64,000 nt of DNA, from positions 1 through 64,000 of the forward strand of contig NZ_JAGFJM010000140.1 in NCBI RefSeq assembly GCF_024102715.1, written 5' to 3'. The translations under genes were made by a program, and so were the position numbers. Positions 24,556 through 35,571 of the stretch are shown here, one piece after another. The number at the start of each line of letters is the position of its first letter. Position 1 is the first letter of the stretch. Under the pieces are notes generated by a model. That model saw only the letters and a list, made by a program, of their open reading frames with translations, did not search any database and had not been told where the DNA came from. Origin of the DNA: Nitrosomonas communis (GTDB taxonomy: Bacteria > Pseudomonadota > Gammaproteobacteria > Burkholderiales > Nitrosomonadaceae).

Positions 24556-25050
24556 TCATTGCGGCTTGATTGCGGCGATGCGCCGGATGATCTGCTGCAC
24601 AGCATCTGCTTGCATATCTTTGTACAGCATTTCTTCTTCTGCTGCTTTAGCCAGCACCTGCTCATCAAGGAAAGGGAGCACCCGGGTGACGTTAATTCCC
24701 TCAACAGGTGCGATTTCTGTGCCTTGCGAATCAAGCAAGCGCGCAGAAACGCGGTAACCTAACTGAAATTCCCTGACGCGTCCGCCAATTGAAAGAGACA
24801 GAATTTTCTTCTCATTTACGGCACTGAGTATTTGCAATATCGCTTGAGCCTTTTCTGGTTTCTTAGTCACTTTGGCATTGGTATTGACACGAATGGCACG
24901 TTCTACATCAATTCCGATCGGATGACCTGGTGGCGCAATGACATGAATAGAAGTAAATGGCAGGCTGGTGATTTGCCCGCGCAAATGAAAGCCGCAAGCG
25001 CTGACTGCGAGTATAAGGCTAATAGCAAGAAATGCACGGATGAGCTTCAT
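24556..25050 (-). CDS. lptE: LPS-assembly lipoprotein LptE
   Basis: A 164-residue lipoprotein with an N-terminal signal MKLIRAFLAISLILAVSAC and a lipidated Cys near residue 19, followed by GFHLRG, the usual LptE start. It plugs the LptD barrel at the outer membrane for LPS insertion. It contains the typical GGRVREFQLGYRVSARL and a C-terminal helix with DAVQQIIRRIAA. It lies between leuS and holA, the conserved order. Confidence 0.9.
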   Translation of the reverse strand: MKLIRAFLAISLILAVSACGFHLRGQITSLPFTSIHVIAPPGHPIGIDVERAIRVNTNAKVTKKPEKAQAILQILSAVNEKKILSLSIGGRVREFQLGYRVSARLLDSQGTEIAPVEGINVTRVLPFLDEQVLAKAAEEEMLYKDMQADAVQQIIRRIAAIKPQ

Positions 25051-25127
25051 GAGATGGTTATTTTTTCTGGTTTAAAACCAACGTTGGAGTGTTTCTATGC
25101 GTTATTGATTCAAAACGCACACATTTT

Positions 25128-27761
<2,634 letters not shown>

Positions 27762-27844
27762 TTATACCGTGAACAAATACGCTTGATATGCCTCAACCGC
27801 TCATGATAGCCTCATTGCACGAATATTTATTGAGGGGTTTTGAA

Positions 27845-28642
27845 ATGATGATTGATCAATGCCTAAAACTATTGTATGTCACGTTGTTCGTTTCTTTTCT
27901 GACTGCATGCGCAACTTCGCCGCTCGGCAGAACGCAACTGGCTTTTATGCCGGATGCTGAGTTGGATAGCATGGGGCTGCAGGCATTTGAAAATCTGAAA
28001 AGGGAAAAACCTATCAGCCGCAACATTGAGTACAACCAGTTTGTGAGCTGTATTGCCAGCGCTATTGCGCGCGAAGTTGGCGGGGAGTGGGAGGTTGTTG
28101 TTTTTGAAGATGCATCACTCAATGCATTTGCATTGCCAGGCAGAAAAATTGGGGTGCATACCGGTTTGATTGATCTGGTCGACAATCAAGATCAATTAGC
28201 CGCAGTCATCGGCCATGAAATAGGCCATGTATTAGCCAGACATAGTAACGAACGCATGTCGCAGCAATTAGGTGCGCAAGCTGGAATAGCTTTAATTCAG
28301 GCGGTGGCAGCACCGCAGACTGCCATGGGACAGACTGCTGTCAGCTTGCTGGGGATTGGCGCAGAGTATGGGATTATCATGCCTTTCAGCCGCTTGCATG
28401 AAAGTGAAGCCGATATGATCGGACTGGATCTGATGGCGAAAGCAGGCTTCAATCCGGCAGAAAGCATTCCGCTATGGCTAAAAATGGCGCAAGCAAGCCA
28501 AGGTAATCAGCCTGTCGAATTTCTTTCGACGCATCCCTCGCATGCTTCGCGTATCCAGGATCTGCAAGCACGCTTAGCGCAAGCGCAACAGCTCCAGCAG
28601 CAAGCCAAAGCCGCAGGCAAGAATCCGCGTTGTGTTAAGTGA
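27845..28642 (+). CDS. M48-family metalloprotease lipoprotein
   Basis: A 265-residue protein whose start at 27845 has GAGGGG eight bases before. A signal peptide with a lipobox-like FLTAC suggests an outer-membrane or periplasmic lipoprotein. The zinc site is HEIGHVLARHSNE, with the third ligand in SRLHESEADMIGLDLM, the M48 (HtpX/BepA/LoiP) pattern. The C-terminal tail is Gln-rich with a short coiled coil (LAQAQQLQQQAK). LoiP-type proteases act in outer-membrane quality control; that assignment is by family resemblance. It is a single gene, followed by about 430 non-coding bases. Confidence 0.85.
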   Translation: MMIDQCLKLLYVTLFVSFLTACATSPLGRTQLAFMPDAELDSMGLQAFENLKREKPISRNIEYNQFVSCIASAIAREVGGEWEVVVFEDASLNAFALPGRKIGVHTGLIDLVDNQDQLAAVIGHEIGHVLARHSNERMSQQLGAQAGIALIQAVAAPQTAMGQTAVSLLGIGAEYGIIMPFSRLHESEADMIGLDLMAKAGFNPAESIPLWLKMAQASQGNQPVEFLSTHPSHASRIQDLQARLAQAQQLQQQAKAAGKNPRCVK

Positions 28643-29070
28643 TGTTTGCCGCGAATACTGCTGTTGATCGTTGAAAGGTACTGTGCTGAACGTATCCATG
28701 TTTTGCCTTGCCGGCCAGATTCCTGCTAATTTTTTCGGATTTTTACCTGCAAAATAATATAGAAAAAAGGTATCATATTTGGTTATTGCCTGAGAGCTTG
28801 TGAACAAATCGGCTGCACGTCCTGATAGCTGCGCTGGGTGGTTCTACGCGTCTCGCCTATTTATTTGATATGTAGCTATGCCAAAACGCATCTCGACACT
28901 GCTTGGGTTAAACTCATTGTTTTAACTAAACTTGTCGGATCGGATTCATTTTCTCGTTACTGCGTTCCGTTTGCTCTTGGGCCGCTCGCTGCAATTTTTA
29001 TAAATCCTGTGGCGGAGAGATCATCGGCAAATTTCACATTATTATTTATATTTAAGGAGATAGTAGCAAA
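28643..29070. other. Intergenic upstream of phosphoribulokinase
   Basis: About 430 bases without an open gene. It likely holds the phosphoribulokinase promoter, but I could not point to a convincing -35/-10 pair or a CbbR site. The ribosome site AAGGAG at 29053 is clear. No RNA gene recognised. Confidence 0.35.
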
Positions 29071-29940
29071 ATGTCGCAAAAACATCCCGTTATTGCCGTG
29101 ACCGGCTCATCCGGTGCAGGCACTTCCACGGTTAAGAATAGTTTTGAACATATTTTCCGCCGGGAAAAATTGAATGTCGCCATCGTGGAAGGGGATAGTT
29201 TCCACCGCTACGACCGGGAAGCCATGAAAAATGCGGTAGCAGAGTCAGAGAAAAGTGGCGGGCGCCTGATCAGTCATTTTGGCCCAGAAGCGAATGAATT
29301 TGAGAAACTGGAAACTTTGTTCAAGGAATATGGCGAGACCGGCTCGGGTATGACCCGTCTGTACTTGCATAATGAAGAAGAGGCTGCACCTTACAATCAA
29401 AAGCCTGGTACTTTCACGCCTTGGAAGCCGATCGTAGCGGGCACTGATCTTTTGTTCTATGAGGGCTTGCATGGAGGAGTCAAAAGTGATACTGCAGATG
29501 TGGCAAAATATGTGGATCTGCTGGTAGGTGTCGTACCCATCGTCAATCTTGAGTGGATACAGAAAATTCACCGCGACACCAGTGCGCGCGGCTATTCAAC
29601 AGAGGCAGTAACGCAGACTATTTTGCGCCGTATGCATGACTATGTGCACTATATTACACCCCAGTTCTCACGCACGCATATCAATTTCCAGCGCGTGCCG
29701 ACCGTCGATACCTCCAATCCTTTTATTGCGCGTGAGATTCCAACACTGGATGAAAGTCTGGTGGTCATCCGTTTTCGTGATTACAAATCTGTGGATTTTC
29801 CGTTCCTGTTGAACATGATTCATGATTCATTCATGTCGCGCCCCAATACCATTGTTGTACCGGGTGGTAAAATGGGTATGGCTATCGAATTGGTTTTGAC
29901 GCCATTGATCCTGGATTTGGCTGCAAAGAGTAAAAAATAA
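29071..29940 (+). CDS. prkB: Phosphoribulokinase
   Basis: A 289-residue kinase of the Calvin-Benson cycle that phosphorylates ribulose-5-phosphate with ATP. Walker A VTGSSGAGTST (10-20), VEGDSFHRYDRE near residue 40, SHFGPEANEF, LLFYEGLHGG (Walker B-like), VPIVNLEWIQKIHRD, and the conserved QRVPTVDTSNPF. Short proteobacterial-type enzyme. RuBisCO genes are not adjacent. It is preceded by a strong AAGGAG ribosome site. A 9-bp stem hairpin follows at 29950-29977. Presence of this gene supports an autotroph. Confidence 0.95.
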   Translation: MSQKHPVIAVTGSSGAGTSTVKNSFEHIFRREKLNVAIVEGDSFHRYDREAMKNAVAESEKSGGRLISHFGPEANEFEKLETLFKEYGETGSGMTRLYLHNEEEAAPYNQKPGTFTPWKPIVAGTDLLFYEGLHGGVKSDTADVAKYVDLLVGVVPIVNLEWIQKIHRDTSARGYSTEAVTQTILRRMHDYVHYITPQFSRTHINFQRVPTVDTSNPFIAREIPTLDESLVVIRFRDYKSVDFPFLLNMIHDSFMSRPNTIVVPGGKMGMAIELVLTPLILDLAAKSKK

Positions 29941-29949
29941 TTTCTGAAT

Positions 29950-29977
29950 CCCTGCCTGGATTTGTTCTCAGGCAGGG
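29950..29977 (+). terminator. Stem-loop after phosphoribulokinase
   Basis: CCCTGCCTG and CAGGCAGGG form a perfect 9-bp stem with a 10-base loop, 10 bases after the phosphoribulokinase stop. No U run follows, so it may terminate weakly or act as an mRNA-stabilising 3' hairpin before uvrD. Confidence 0.5.
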
Positions 29978-30011
29978 TGTACTAGCAAACTGCAACACTG
30001 CCTTCTGAGTT

Positions 30012-32249
30012 ATGACTTCCTTTCTTTCTGGATTGAATCCGGAACAACTTGAAGCTGTCACATTACCGTATCAGTCAGCACTGATCTTGGCCGGAGCAGG
30101 TAGTGGTAAAACACGGGTGCTGACAACACGTATCGCTTATCTGATTCAATCAGGGCAGGTCAGCCCTAATGGTATTCTCGCTGTTACGTTTACCAACAAA
30201 GCAGCCAGAGAAATGATAGTGCGTATTGCTGCAATGTTACCCATCAATACAAGAGGAATGTGGATCGGCACTTTTCACGGTTTGTGCCACCGCATGCTGC
30301 GCGCGCATTACCAGGAAGCCGGATTACCAAAAACTTTTCAAATCCTCGATATGGGTGATCAGCAGGCGCTGATCAAACGGTTAGTGAAGGATCTGGCCGT
30401 GGATGAAAAAGCACTTCCTCCCCGGCAAATCCAATGGTTCATCAATCATGCTAAAGAAGAAGGACAACGTACTGCGCACGTGAACGCGTATGACAGTTTT
30501 ACGCGCAAGATGCTCGAATGTTATCGCGTATATGAAACAGTGTGCATGCGGGAAGGCATTGTTGATTTTGCCGAATTGCTATTGCGTTGCTATGAATTGC
30601 TGACTGATAACATCATTCTGCGAAATCATTACTGTGATCGCTTCAGCCATATTTTGGTGGATGAGTTCCAGGATACCAACCGGCTGCAATACCGGTGGCT
30701 TAAATTACTGGCTGGTGTGGGCTCGGCAAAACCTGCTGCTGTCTTTGCGGTAGGCGATGATGATCAAAGCATCTATGCCTTCCGCGGCGCTTATACTGGT
30801 AATATGCAGGAATTTGAGCGGGATTTTGCTGCCCCAAAAATTATTAAACTGGAACAAAACTACCGTTCCCACGGCAATATTCTGGCAGCAGCGAATGCGT
30901 TGATCGCGCATAACCGCGGGCGTCTTGGCAAGAATTTGTGGACTGCTGAAGGACGCGGCGAACCTGTGCGCGTGTATAACGCCATGACGGATATTGAGGA
31001 AGCAACCTTTATCGTTGACGAGATCAAGGCATTGCATGCGGACGGCGTTGCGCTTTCCGATATCGCCTTGCTATATCGATCCAATGCCCAGTCACGCGTG
31101 CTGGAACATAGTCTGTTTAATGCCGCATTGTCTTACCGGGTTTATGGTGGCATGCGCTTTTTTGAACGCCAGGAGATCAAACATGCACTTGCCTACCTGC
31201 GATTGATCGCGCATCCTGACGATGATCAGGCGCTGTTACGCGTGATCAACTTTCCGTCGCGTGGCATTGGCGTGCGTAGCCTGGAACAATTACAAGATGC
31301 GGCTGCCTTACATCAGACCAGTTTATGGGCGGCAGCCCTCAACAAATGTGGTGGCGAGGCAACTACTATTTCTGATGAGACTAAAGCAAAAAAAGGTCTG
31401 CCGAATTTTGTGGCGCTGATCATGACTATGCAGCGTGCATGCGCTGATTTGCCCTTGCCTGAGATTATCCATCACGTGCTGGTGCATAGTGGATTGTTGA
31501 GCCACTATGGTACGGAACGTGAAGGGGCGGAACGGCTAGAAAACCTGAATGAATTGATCAATGCAGCAACCAGTTTTGTGCATGAAGCTGAAGATGACAG
31601 TCTCGTGGCATTTCTCTCGCATGCTTCACTTGAAGGAGGAGAACACCAGGCAGACAATTATGAAGATGCACTGCAACTTATGACTGTCCATGCAGCCAAA
31701 GGGCTGGAGTTTCACTCGGTGTTTCTGAGTGGCCTGGAAGAAGGGCTGTTTCCCCATGAAAATAGCCGCAATGAAGCCGATGGCCTGGAAGAGGAGCGGC
31801 GTTTGATGTATGTGGCGGCAACGCGCGCGCGGCGGCGGTTATATTTGAGTTTTTCGCAGAGCCGTCTGCTGCATGGACAGACACGCTACAATGTGCCTTC
31901 GCGGTTTATCAAAGAAATTCCTGACGATCTGCTGAAGTGGCTGCAACCGAGAGCAAAAGTTAACAGCGGATCTTATCATGTTGGCAGTGAGCAGGCAGGT
32001 TTTAGTAAAGGCACAAGTCAATGGAATCAACCTGCCACCGGCATGGAAGCAGCAGGAAGATTGACGTCAGCACCGTTTGAGGGGTCTGGCTGGCGCATCG
32101 GACAGAATGTTTCACATGCAAAATTTGGCACCGGGGTCATCATTAACTATGAAGGGCAGGGTACTGATATGCGCATCCAGGTTCAATTCAATCGCGCCGG
32201 AACCAAATGGCTTCTGCTGGAGTATGCCAAACTGACACCGTTGCAATGA
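30012..32249 (+). CDS. uvrD: ATP-dependent DNA helicase UvrD (helicase II)
   Basis: A 745-residue SF1A helicase. Walker A GAGSGKT (28-34), AVTFTNKAAREM, WIGTFHGLCHRML, the DEFQDTNRLQ box, GDDDQSIYAFRGA, LEQNYRS, and late motifs TVHAAKGLEF and EEERRLMYVAATRARRRL. The C-terminal tail resembles UvrD with a Tudor-like end (GVIINYEGQGTDMRIQVQF). It unwinds 3'-5' in nucleotide excision and mismatch repair. Transcribed alone, or in weak read-through from phosphoribulokinase. Confidence 0.92.
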   Translation: MTSFLSGLNPEQLEAVTLPYQSALILAGAGSGKTRVLTTRIAYLIQSGQVSPNGILAVTFTNKAAREMIVRIAAMLPINTRGMWIGTFHGLCHRMLRAHYQEAGLPKTFQILDMGDQQALIKRLVKDLAVDEKALPPRQIQWFINHAKEEGQRTAHVNAYDSFTRKMLECYRVYETVCMREGIVDFAELLLRCYELLTDNIILRNHYCDRFSHILVDEFQDTNRLQYRWLKLLAGVGSAKPAAVFAVGDDDQSIYAFRGAYTGNMQEFERDFAAPKIIKLEQNYRSHGNILAAANALIAHNRGRLGKNLWTAEGRGEPVRVYNAMTDIEEATFIVDEIKALHADGVALSDIALLYRSNAQSRVLEHSLFNAALSYRVYGGMRFFERQEIKHALAYLRLIAHPDDDQALLRVINFPSRGIGVRSLEQLQDAAALHQTSLWAAALNKCGGEATTISDETKAKKGLPNFVALIMTMQRACADLPLPEIIHHVLVHSGLLSHYGTEREGAERLENLNELINAATSFVHEAEDDSLVAFLSHASLEGGEHQADNYEDALQLMTVHAAKGLEFHSVFLSGLEEGLFPHENSRNEADGLEEERRLMYVAATRARRRLYLSFSQSRLLHGQTRYNVPSRFIKEIPDDLLKWLQPRAKVNSGSYHVGSEQAGFSKGTSQWNQPATGMEAAGRLTSAPFEGSGWRIGQNVSHAKFGTGVIINYEGQGTDMRIQVQFNRAGTKWLLLEYAKLTPLQ

Positions 32250-32256
32250 AGATCAA

Positions 32257-33048
32257 TCAGTCACGAGGTGGCTGGTTACTTTCAGTATCTTTCTCTGTTG
32301 TTTCCTCGGCAACCTCCTTGTCGACAGGCAGTGTGGATTCAGTCCGGAAAATATCCTGATAACTAACATAGATTGATGCGAATACGGTAGGAAGCCAGAT
32401 GAGGAGTCCCAGTCCGTAAGGCATGATGGCAAGCACGCCCAGGATAATGAGGATGATGGCATAGATCTGGAAGGGGATGATATTTTTCAGGCAGGCGAAA
32501 AAACTTTTCCGTATGGCAATCATCGGTGGCATATTCTCAAACATCACTAACAACGGCGCAAACCAGACCGACATCATCAGTGGAACCGTTAATGCCAATC
32601 CGGCTAAGGATGCAGACAAGATATTATCCATGACTATCATGAGCTCTTGCTCATCGAATCTTTTTCCATAAAGCAGCATGTCAACTAGGGCGCTTCCACC
32701 TATCATCATGAACACGCCGATTATCAGTACCTGTCCGATCAGGTAAAACCCACCAACCGTAATCAACGGGATCGCATTCTTTCTAAAACCGACAAACAAA
32801 TGGCCAAGTTCTAATTGATCGCCATGTTCCAGACTTCTGCAACCTGCCATGATGCCTGCCATGAAAACCGGGGAAATAAGTGTGAAAATAAATTTTCCCA
32901 GCAGGGGAAGAAGCTCGAGTGTTGCGGCGATTAATATTAGTGTGAAGCACAGCAGTATCCATATAAACGGGGACAGCCGGAATAAATAAAAACCACTCAG
33001 GATCCATTGCAATCCTTGTCTACCACGAACTTGTTGAGCTTCTATCAA
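32257..33048 (-). CDS. BPSS1780-type integral membrane protein
   Basis: A 263-residue protein with five to six hydrophobic helices (including FIWILLCFTLILIAATLELL, VLIIGVFMMIGGSALV and LIILGVLAIMPYGLGLLIWL). The N-terminus MIEAQQVRGRQGLQWILSGF is the typical opening of the betaproteobacterial BPSS1780 membrane-protein family, unknown function. The C-terminal tail is acidic and charged (EVAEETTEKDTE). It converges with uvrD; only 7 bases separate the two stop codons, and no separate terminator is seen. Confidence 0.75.
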   Translation of the reverse strand: MIEAQQVRGRQGLQWILSGFYLFRLSPFIWILLCFTLILIAATLELLPLLGKFIFTLISPVFMAGIMAGCRSLEHGDQLELGHLFVGFRKNAIPLITVGGFYLIGQVLIIGVFMMIGGSALVDMLLYGKRFDEQELMIVMDNILSASLAGLALTVPLMMSVWFAPLLVMFENMPPMIAIRKSFFACLKNIIPFQIYAIILIILGVLAIMPYGLGLLIWLPTVFASIYVSYQDIFRTESTLPVDKEVAEETTEKDTESNQPPRD

Positions 33049-33363
33049 TTTGTTCTCTCCAATAAATTTTGTAACGGGTCATTTGGCGTATGGATCGAAT
33101 CACTGTCCAGCGGTGTTTAGCGGTATTCTGGAGCTGTGCCGATTAAACCCAGGTTCTTCAGTTGATGCCTATTCTGGTGTTAACATTATGAATATTCTAA
33201 CCTTTACAACAATTTCCACCTTTGCCTTGCGGCCGTCATCACACCGTCCTCGTCCAACTAAAATCTAGGTTAAAACGGAGGATGCCGGAACAGCATGCTC
33301 AAAGCAGTATATCCATTTATTCTCTGTTGCTTTCTGGTGAGCTTATTTTAATCGATTAATCGA
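33049..33363. other. Intergenic, contains a short tandem repeat
   Basis: About 315 bases between the membrane-protein gene and thrB, both minus-strand. It holds the promoter of the membrane-protein gene near 33050-33110, and the left part of the TTAATCGA tandem repeat. No other structure seen. Confidence 0.3.
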
Positions 33364-33371
33364 TTAATCGA
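33348..33371. repeat. Three tandem copies of TTAATCGA at the thrB stop
   Basis: Eight-base unit repeated three times without mismatch. The thrB stop codon lies inside it (33364-33366). Each unit carries a stop in one frame, so slippage would not extend the protein much. Confidence 0.8.
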
Positions 33372-34317
33372 CCCAGATTTGCATTAACCTGGCATGATTA
33401 GTCAGGTGATATTTCAGAATTTCTCTGAAATGTGCCGGATCTTTCTTGTGAGTGAGTTCTCCTTCCCGCGGCAGATAATAATCATACAAGCGTGATATCC
33501 AGAAACGCAATGCGCCAGCGCGCAGCATTTGCGGCCATGCCGTGCGTTCCATGCTGACGAGGGGGCGTATACAGTGATATGCCGACAAAAGTACGTGTGC
33601 GCGCATTTCATCGAGCGTAATATCCTCAGATATGCACCAGTCATTGATTGTGATAGCAAGATCGTACAAGAATGTGTCATTACATGCAAAATAGAAATCG
33701 ATGATGCCGCCGATCGATGTATCAGTAAATAACACATTGTCACGAAATAGATCAGCATGAATCACTCCCTGCGGCAGGGTCTCTGTTCGATGTAATGATT
33801 GGAATTGCAGCTCTTCCCTAAGCAAGGTTTGTTCTTCGCTGGCAAGAAACGGCATCACCTCTATTGCCGCAGCATGCCACCATTTTAAGCCGCGCGGATT
33901 TGCCATCTTTACGGGATAAGACAAGCCAGCCAGGTGCATTCTGGCTAGCATGCCACCAATTTCAGCGCATTGTTCGAAAGTGGGATGTGTCAGCGATTTG
34001 CCAGGTAAAAATGTAACGATACTGGCTGGCTTACCATTCAATTCGCCCAGCAGCTTCTGTTCGCGCGTAGCGATTGGATTGGGACACGGAATACCTTGAT
34101 GCGATAAATGTGCCATCAGATTGAGGTAGAAGGGCAACTCTGCAGTAGTCAGTTTTTCAAACAACGTCAGAATATATTTGCCAACCGCGGTGGTAACGAG
34201 ATAATTGGTATTTTCAATACCGGATGAGATACCTTGCAGATCGATCAGGGTGCCGAGCGGATAATCTTGCAACCAGACAGCGAGTTGTTCCTGGGTGACC
34301 GGAGTAAAGACAGACAT
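33364..34317 (-). CDS. thrB: Homoserine kinase (choline-kinase fold type)
   Basis: A 317-residue kinase of threonine biosynthesis, of the APH/choline-kinase fold (ThrB type 2), which phosphorylates homoserine. Seen: GIENTNYLV at the N-terminus, the kinase-like catalytic [11 protein letters not shown], and the metal site [10 protein letters not shown]. The start [16 protein letters not shown] is the usual one in betaproteobacteria. A DUF2782 gene follows upstream on the same strand, as commonly in this group. Confidence 0.9.
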   Translation of the reverse strand: MSVFTPVTQEQLAVWLQDYPLGTLIDLQGISSGIENTNYLVTTAVGKYILTLFEKLTTAELPFYLNLMAHLSHQGIPCPNPIATREQKLLGELNGKPASIVTFLPGKSLTHPTFEQCAEIGGMLARMHLAGLSYPVKMANPRGLKWWHAAAIEVMPFLASEEQTLLREELQFQSLHRTETLPQGVIHADLFRDNVLFTDTSIGGIIDFYFACNDTFLYDLAITINDWCISEDITLDEMRAHVLLSAYHCIRPLVSMERTAWPQMLRAGALRFWISRLYDYYLPREGELTHKKDPAHFREILKYHLTNHARLMQIWVD

Positions 34318-34399
34318 GAATGAACAGATAGAAAAAGCGTCAATAGATAGATTTAAGCCTCACGTAGCGATTATTTTCTCCGTACTGGTGGCGTGAGTC

Positions 34400-34783
34400 T
34401 CAAAATCTGTAAAGCTCCCACATTGGGACGTTCACCCCATAACCTTCAAGATCACCTCGATGGGGCTCACCGACCGGACTCCGCTTATTTAGCAGGTAGA
34501 AGGGCTTGCCGATGCGAGGGATGACCTTAATCATATATAACTGGCCATTGACCCGGTATTCTTCCACAGTTTCTTCTTTACCCTTGATAATCGTCACTTG
34601 CGGTTCCAGTGCTGGATCGCCTCCCAGATCAGGCAGATCGGGCAGTTGCGGTTCCTCGTCAGGTGCTAAATCAGGCAGTTCTGGAGGTGATTGCGGGTCT
34701 TTGGGGTGCTGATTGGATTGTGCAGATACTGACAGCGTAAACCAAATAGCACACAAAAATAGAATAGTCTTTATGGGCTGCAT
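34400..34783 (-). CDS. DUF2782 protein, secreted
   Basis: A 127-residue protein with a signal peptide (MQPIKTILFLCAIWFTLSVS, cleavage after SAQ) and a proline- and acidic-rich linker (ELPDLAPDEEPQLPDLPDL). A C-terminal conserved domain with EEYRVNGQLYMIKVIP, then GKPFYLL and PMWELYRF follows. This is the DUF2782 family, which sits beside polA/thrB in betaproteobacteria. Function unknown; periplasmic. Confidence 0.8.
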   Translation of the reverse strand: MQPIKTILFLCAIWFTLSVSAQSNQHPKDPQSPPELPDLAPDEEPQLPDLPDLGGDPALEPQVTIIKGKEETVEEYRVNGQLYMIKVIPRIGKPFYLLNKRSPVGEPHRGDLEGYGVNVPMWELYRF

Positions 34784-34835
34784 GCAGGTTCCTGGCGGTT
34801 GGTAGCGTTCATTCTATCTGAAATAAAGTGGATTG

Positions 34836-35555
34836 TTACAAATTGAGCTGAATTTCTCTTTCAGCAGGTGTGGGTTCAAAGCCAGAGGTTTCATAATATT
34901 GAAAGATTGCATTGACGATTTCAGCTGGTTCATCAATGACCTGAATCAGATTCATATCTTCCGGGGAAATATAACCTTCATTGATAAGCACCTGCTGAAA
35001 CCAGTCGAGCAGACCTCGCCAGAAATCCGAACATACTAAAATAATGGGCATTTTTCTCGTTTTGCCTGTTTGCACTAGTGTTAACGCTTCCATCAGCTCA
35101 TCTACCGTGCCAAATCCACCAGGCATAACGACATAAGCTGTCGCAAATTTGACGAACATGTATTTTCTAGCAAAAAAATGGCGAAATGATTGACTGACAT
35201 CCTGATAAATATTACGGTGCTGCTCATGCGGAAGCTGGATATTAAGGCCCACACTGGGAGATTTGCCAAAATACGCACCTTTGTTGGCAGCTTCCATAAT
35301 GCCTGGACCGCCGCCAGAAATCACCGAAAAGCCCGCATCCGACAATTGCCGTGCAATGACTTCAGTTAATTTATAATAGGGGTGATCTGGCTCGGTACGC
35401 GCGCTGCCGAATATGCTGACTGCCGGCTGGATATATTCCAAACGCTCTGTACCTTCGACGAACTCTGACATGATGCCGAATACACGCCATGACTCTTTTA
35501 TTGACCAAGGTTTTTCCAGAGACTTGATACCGCCCAATTTTTCTTGCAAGCTCAT
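34836..35555 (-). CDS. LOG-family hydrolase (TIGR00730-type)
   Basis: A 239-residue Rossmann-fold protein of the lysine-decarboxylase-like/LOG family, which cleaves nucleoside 5'-monophosphates to ribose 5-phosphate. Motifs VSIFGSARTEPDH, SVISGGGPGIMEAANKGA, and the signature PGGFGTVDELMEALT near residue 150. It is divergent from polA with 16 bases between the two start codons, so the promoters must overlap. Confidence 0.85.
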   Translation of the reverse strand: MSLQEKLGGIKSLEKPWSIKESWRVFGIMSEFVEGTERLEYIQPAVSIFGSARTEPDHPYYKLTEVIARQLSDAGFSVISGGGPGIMEAANKGAYFGKSPSVGLNIQLPHEQHRNIYQDVSQSFRHFFARKYMFVKFATAYVVMPGGFGTVDELMEALTLVQTGKTRKMPIILVCSDFWRGLLDWFQQVLINEGYISPEDMNLIQVIDEPAEIVNAIFQYYETSGFEPTPAEREIQLNL

Positions 35556-35571
35556 AGAGGTCCTTTTCTAA

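Noticed and set aside
33348..33371. TTAATCGA triplication as a phase-variation tract
   Set aside because: It lies at the thrB stop, and each unit carries stops, so slippage would not switch a protein on or off.
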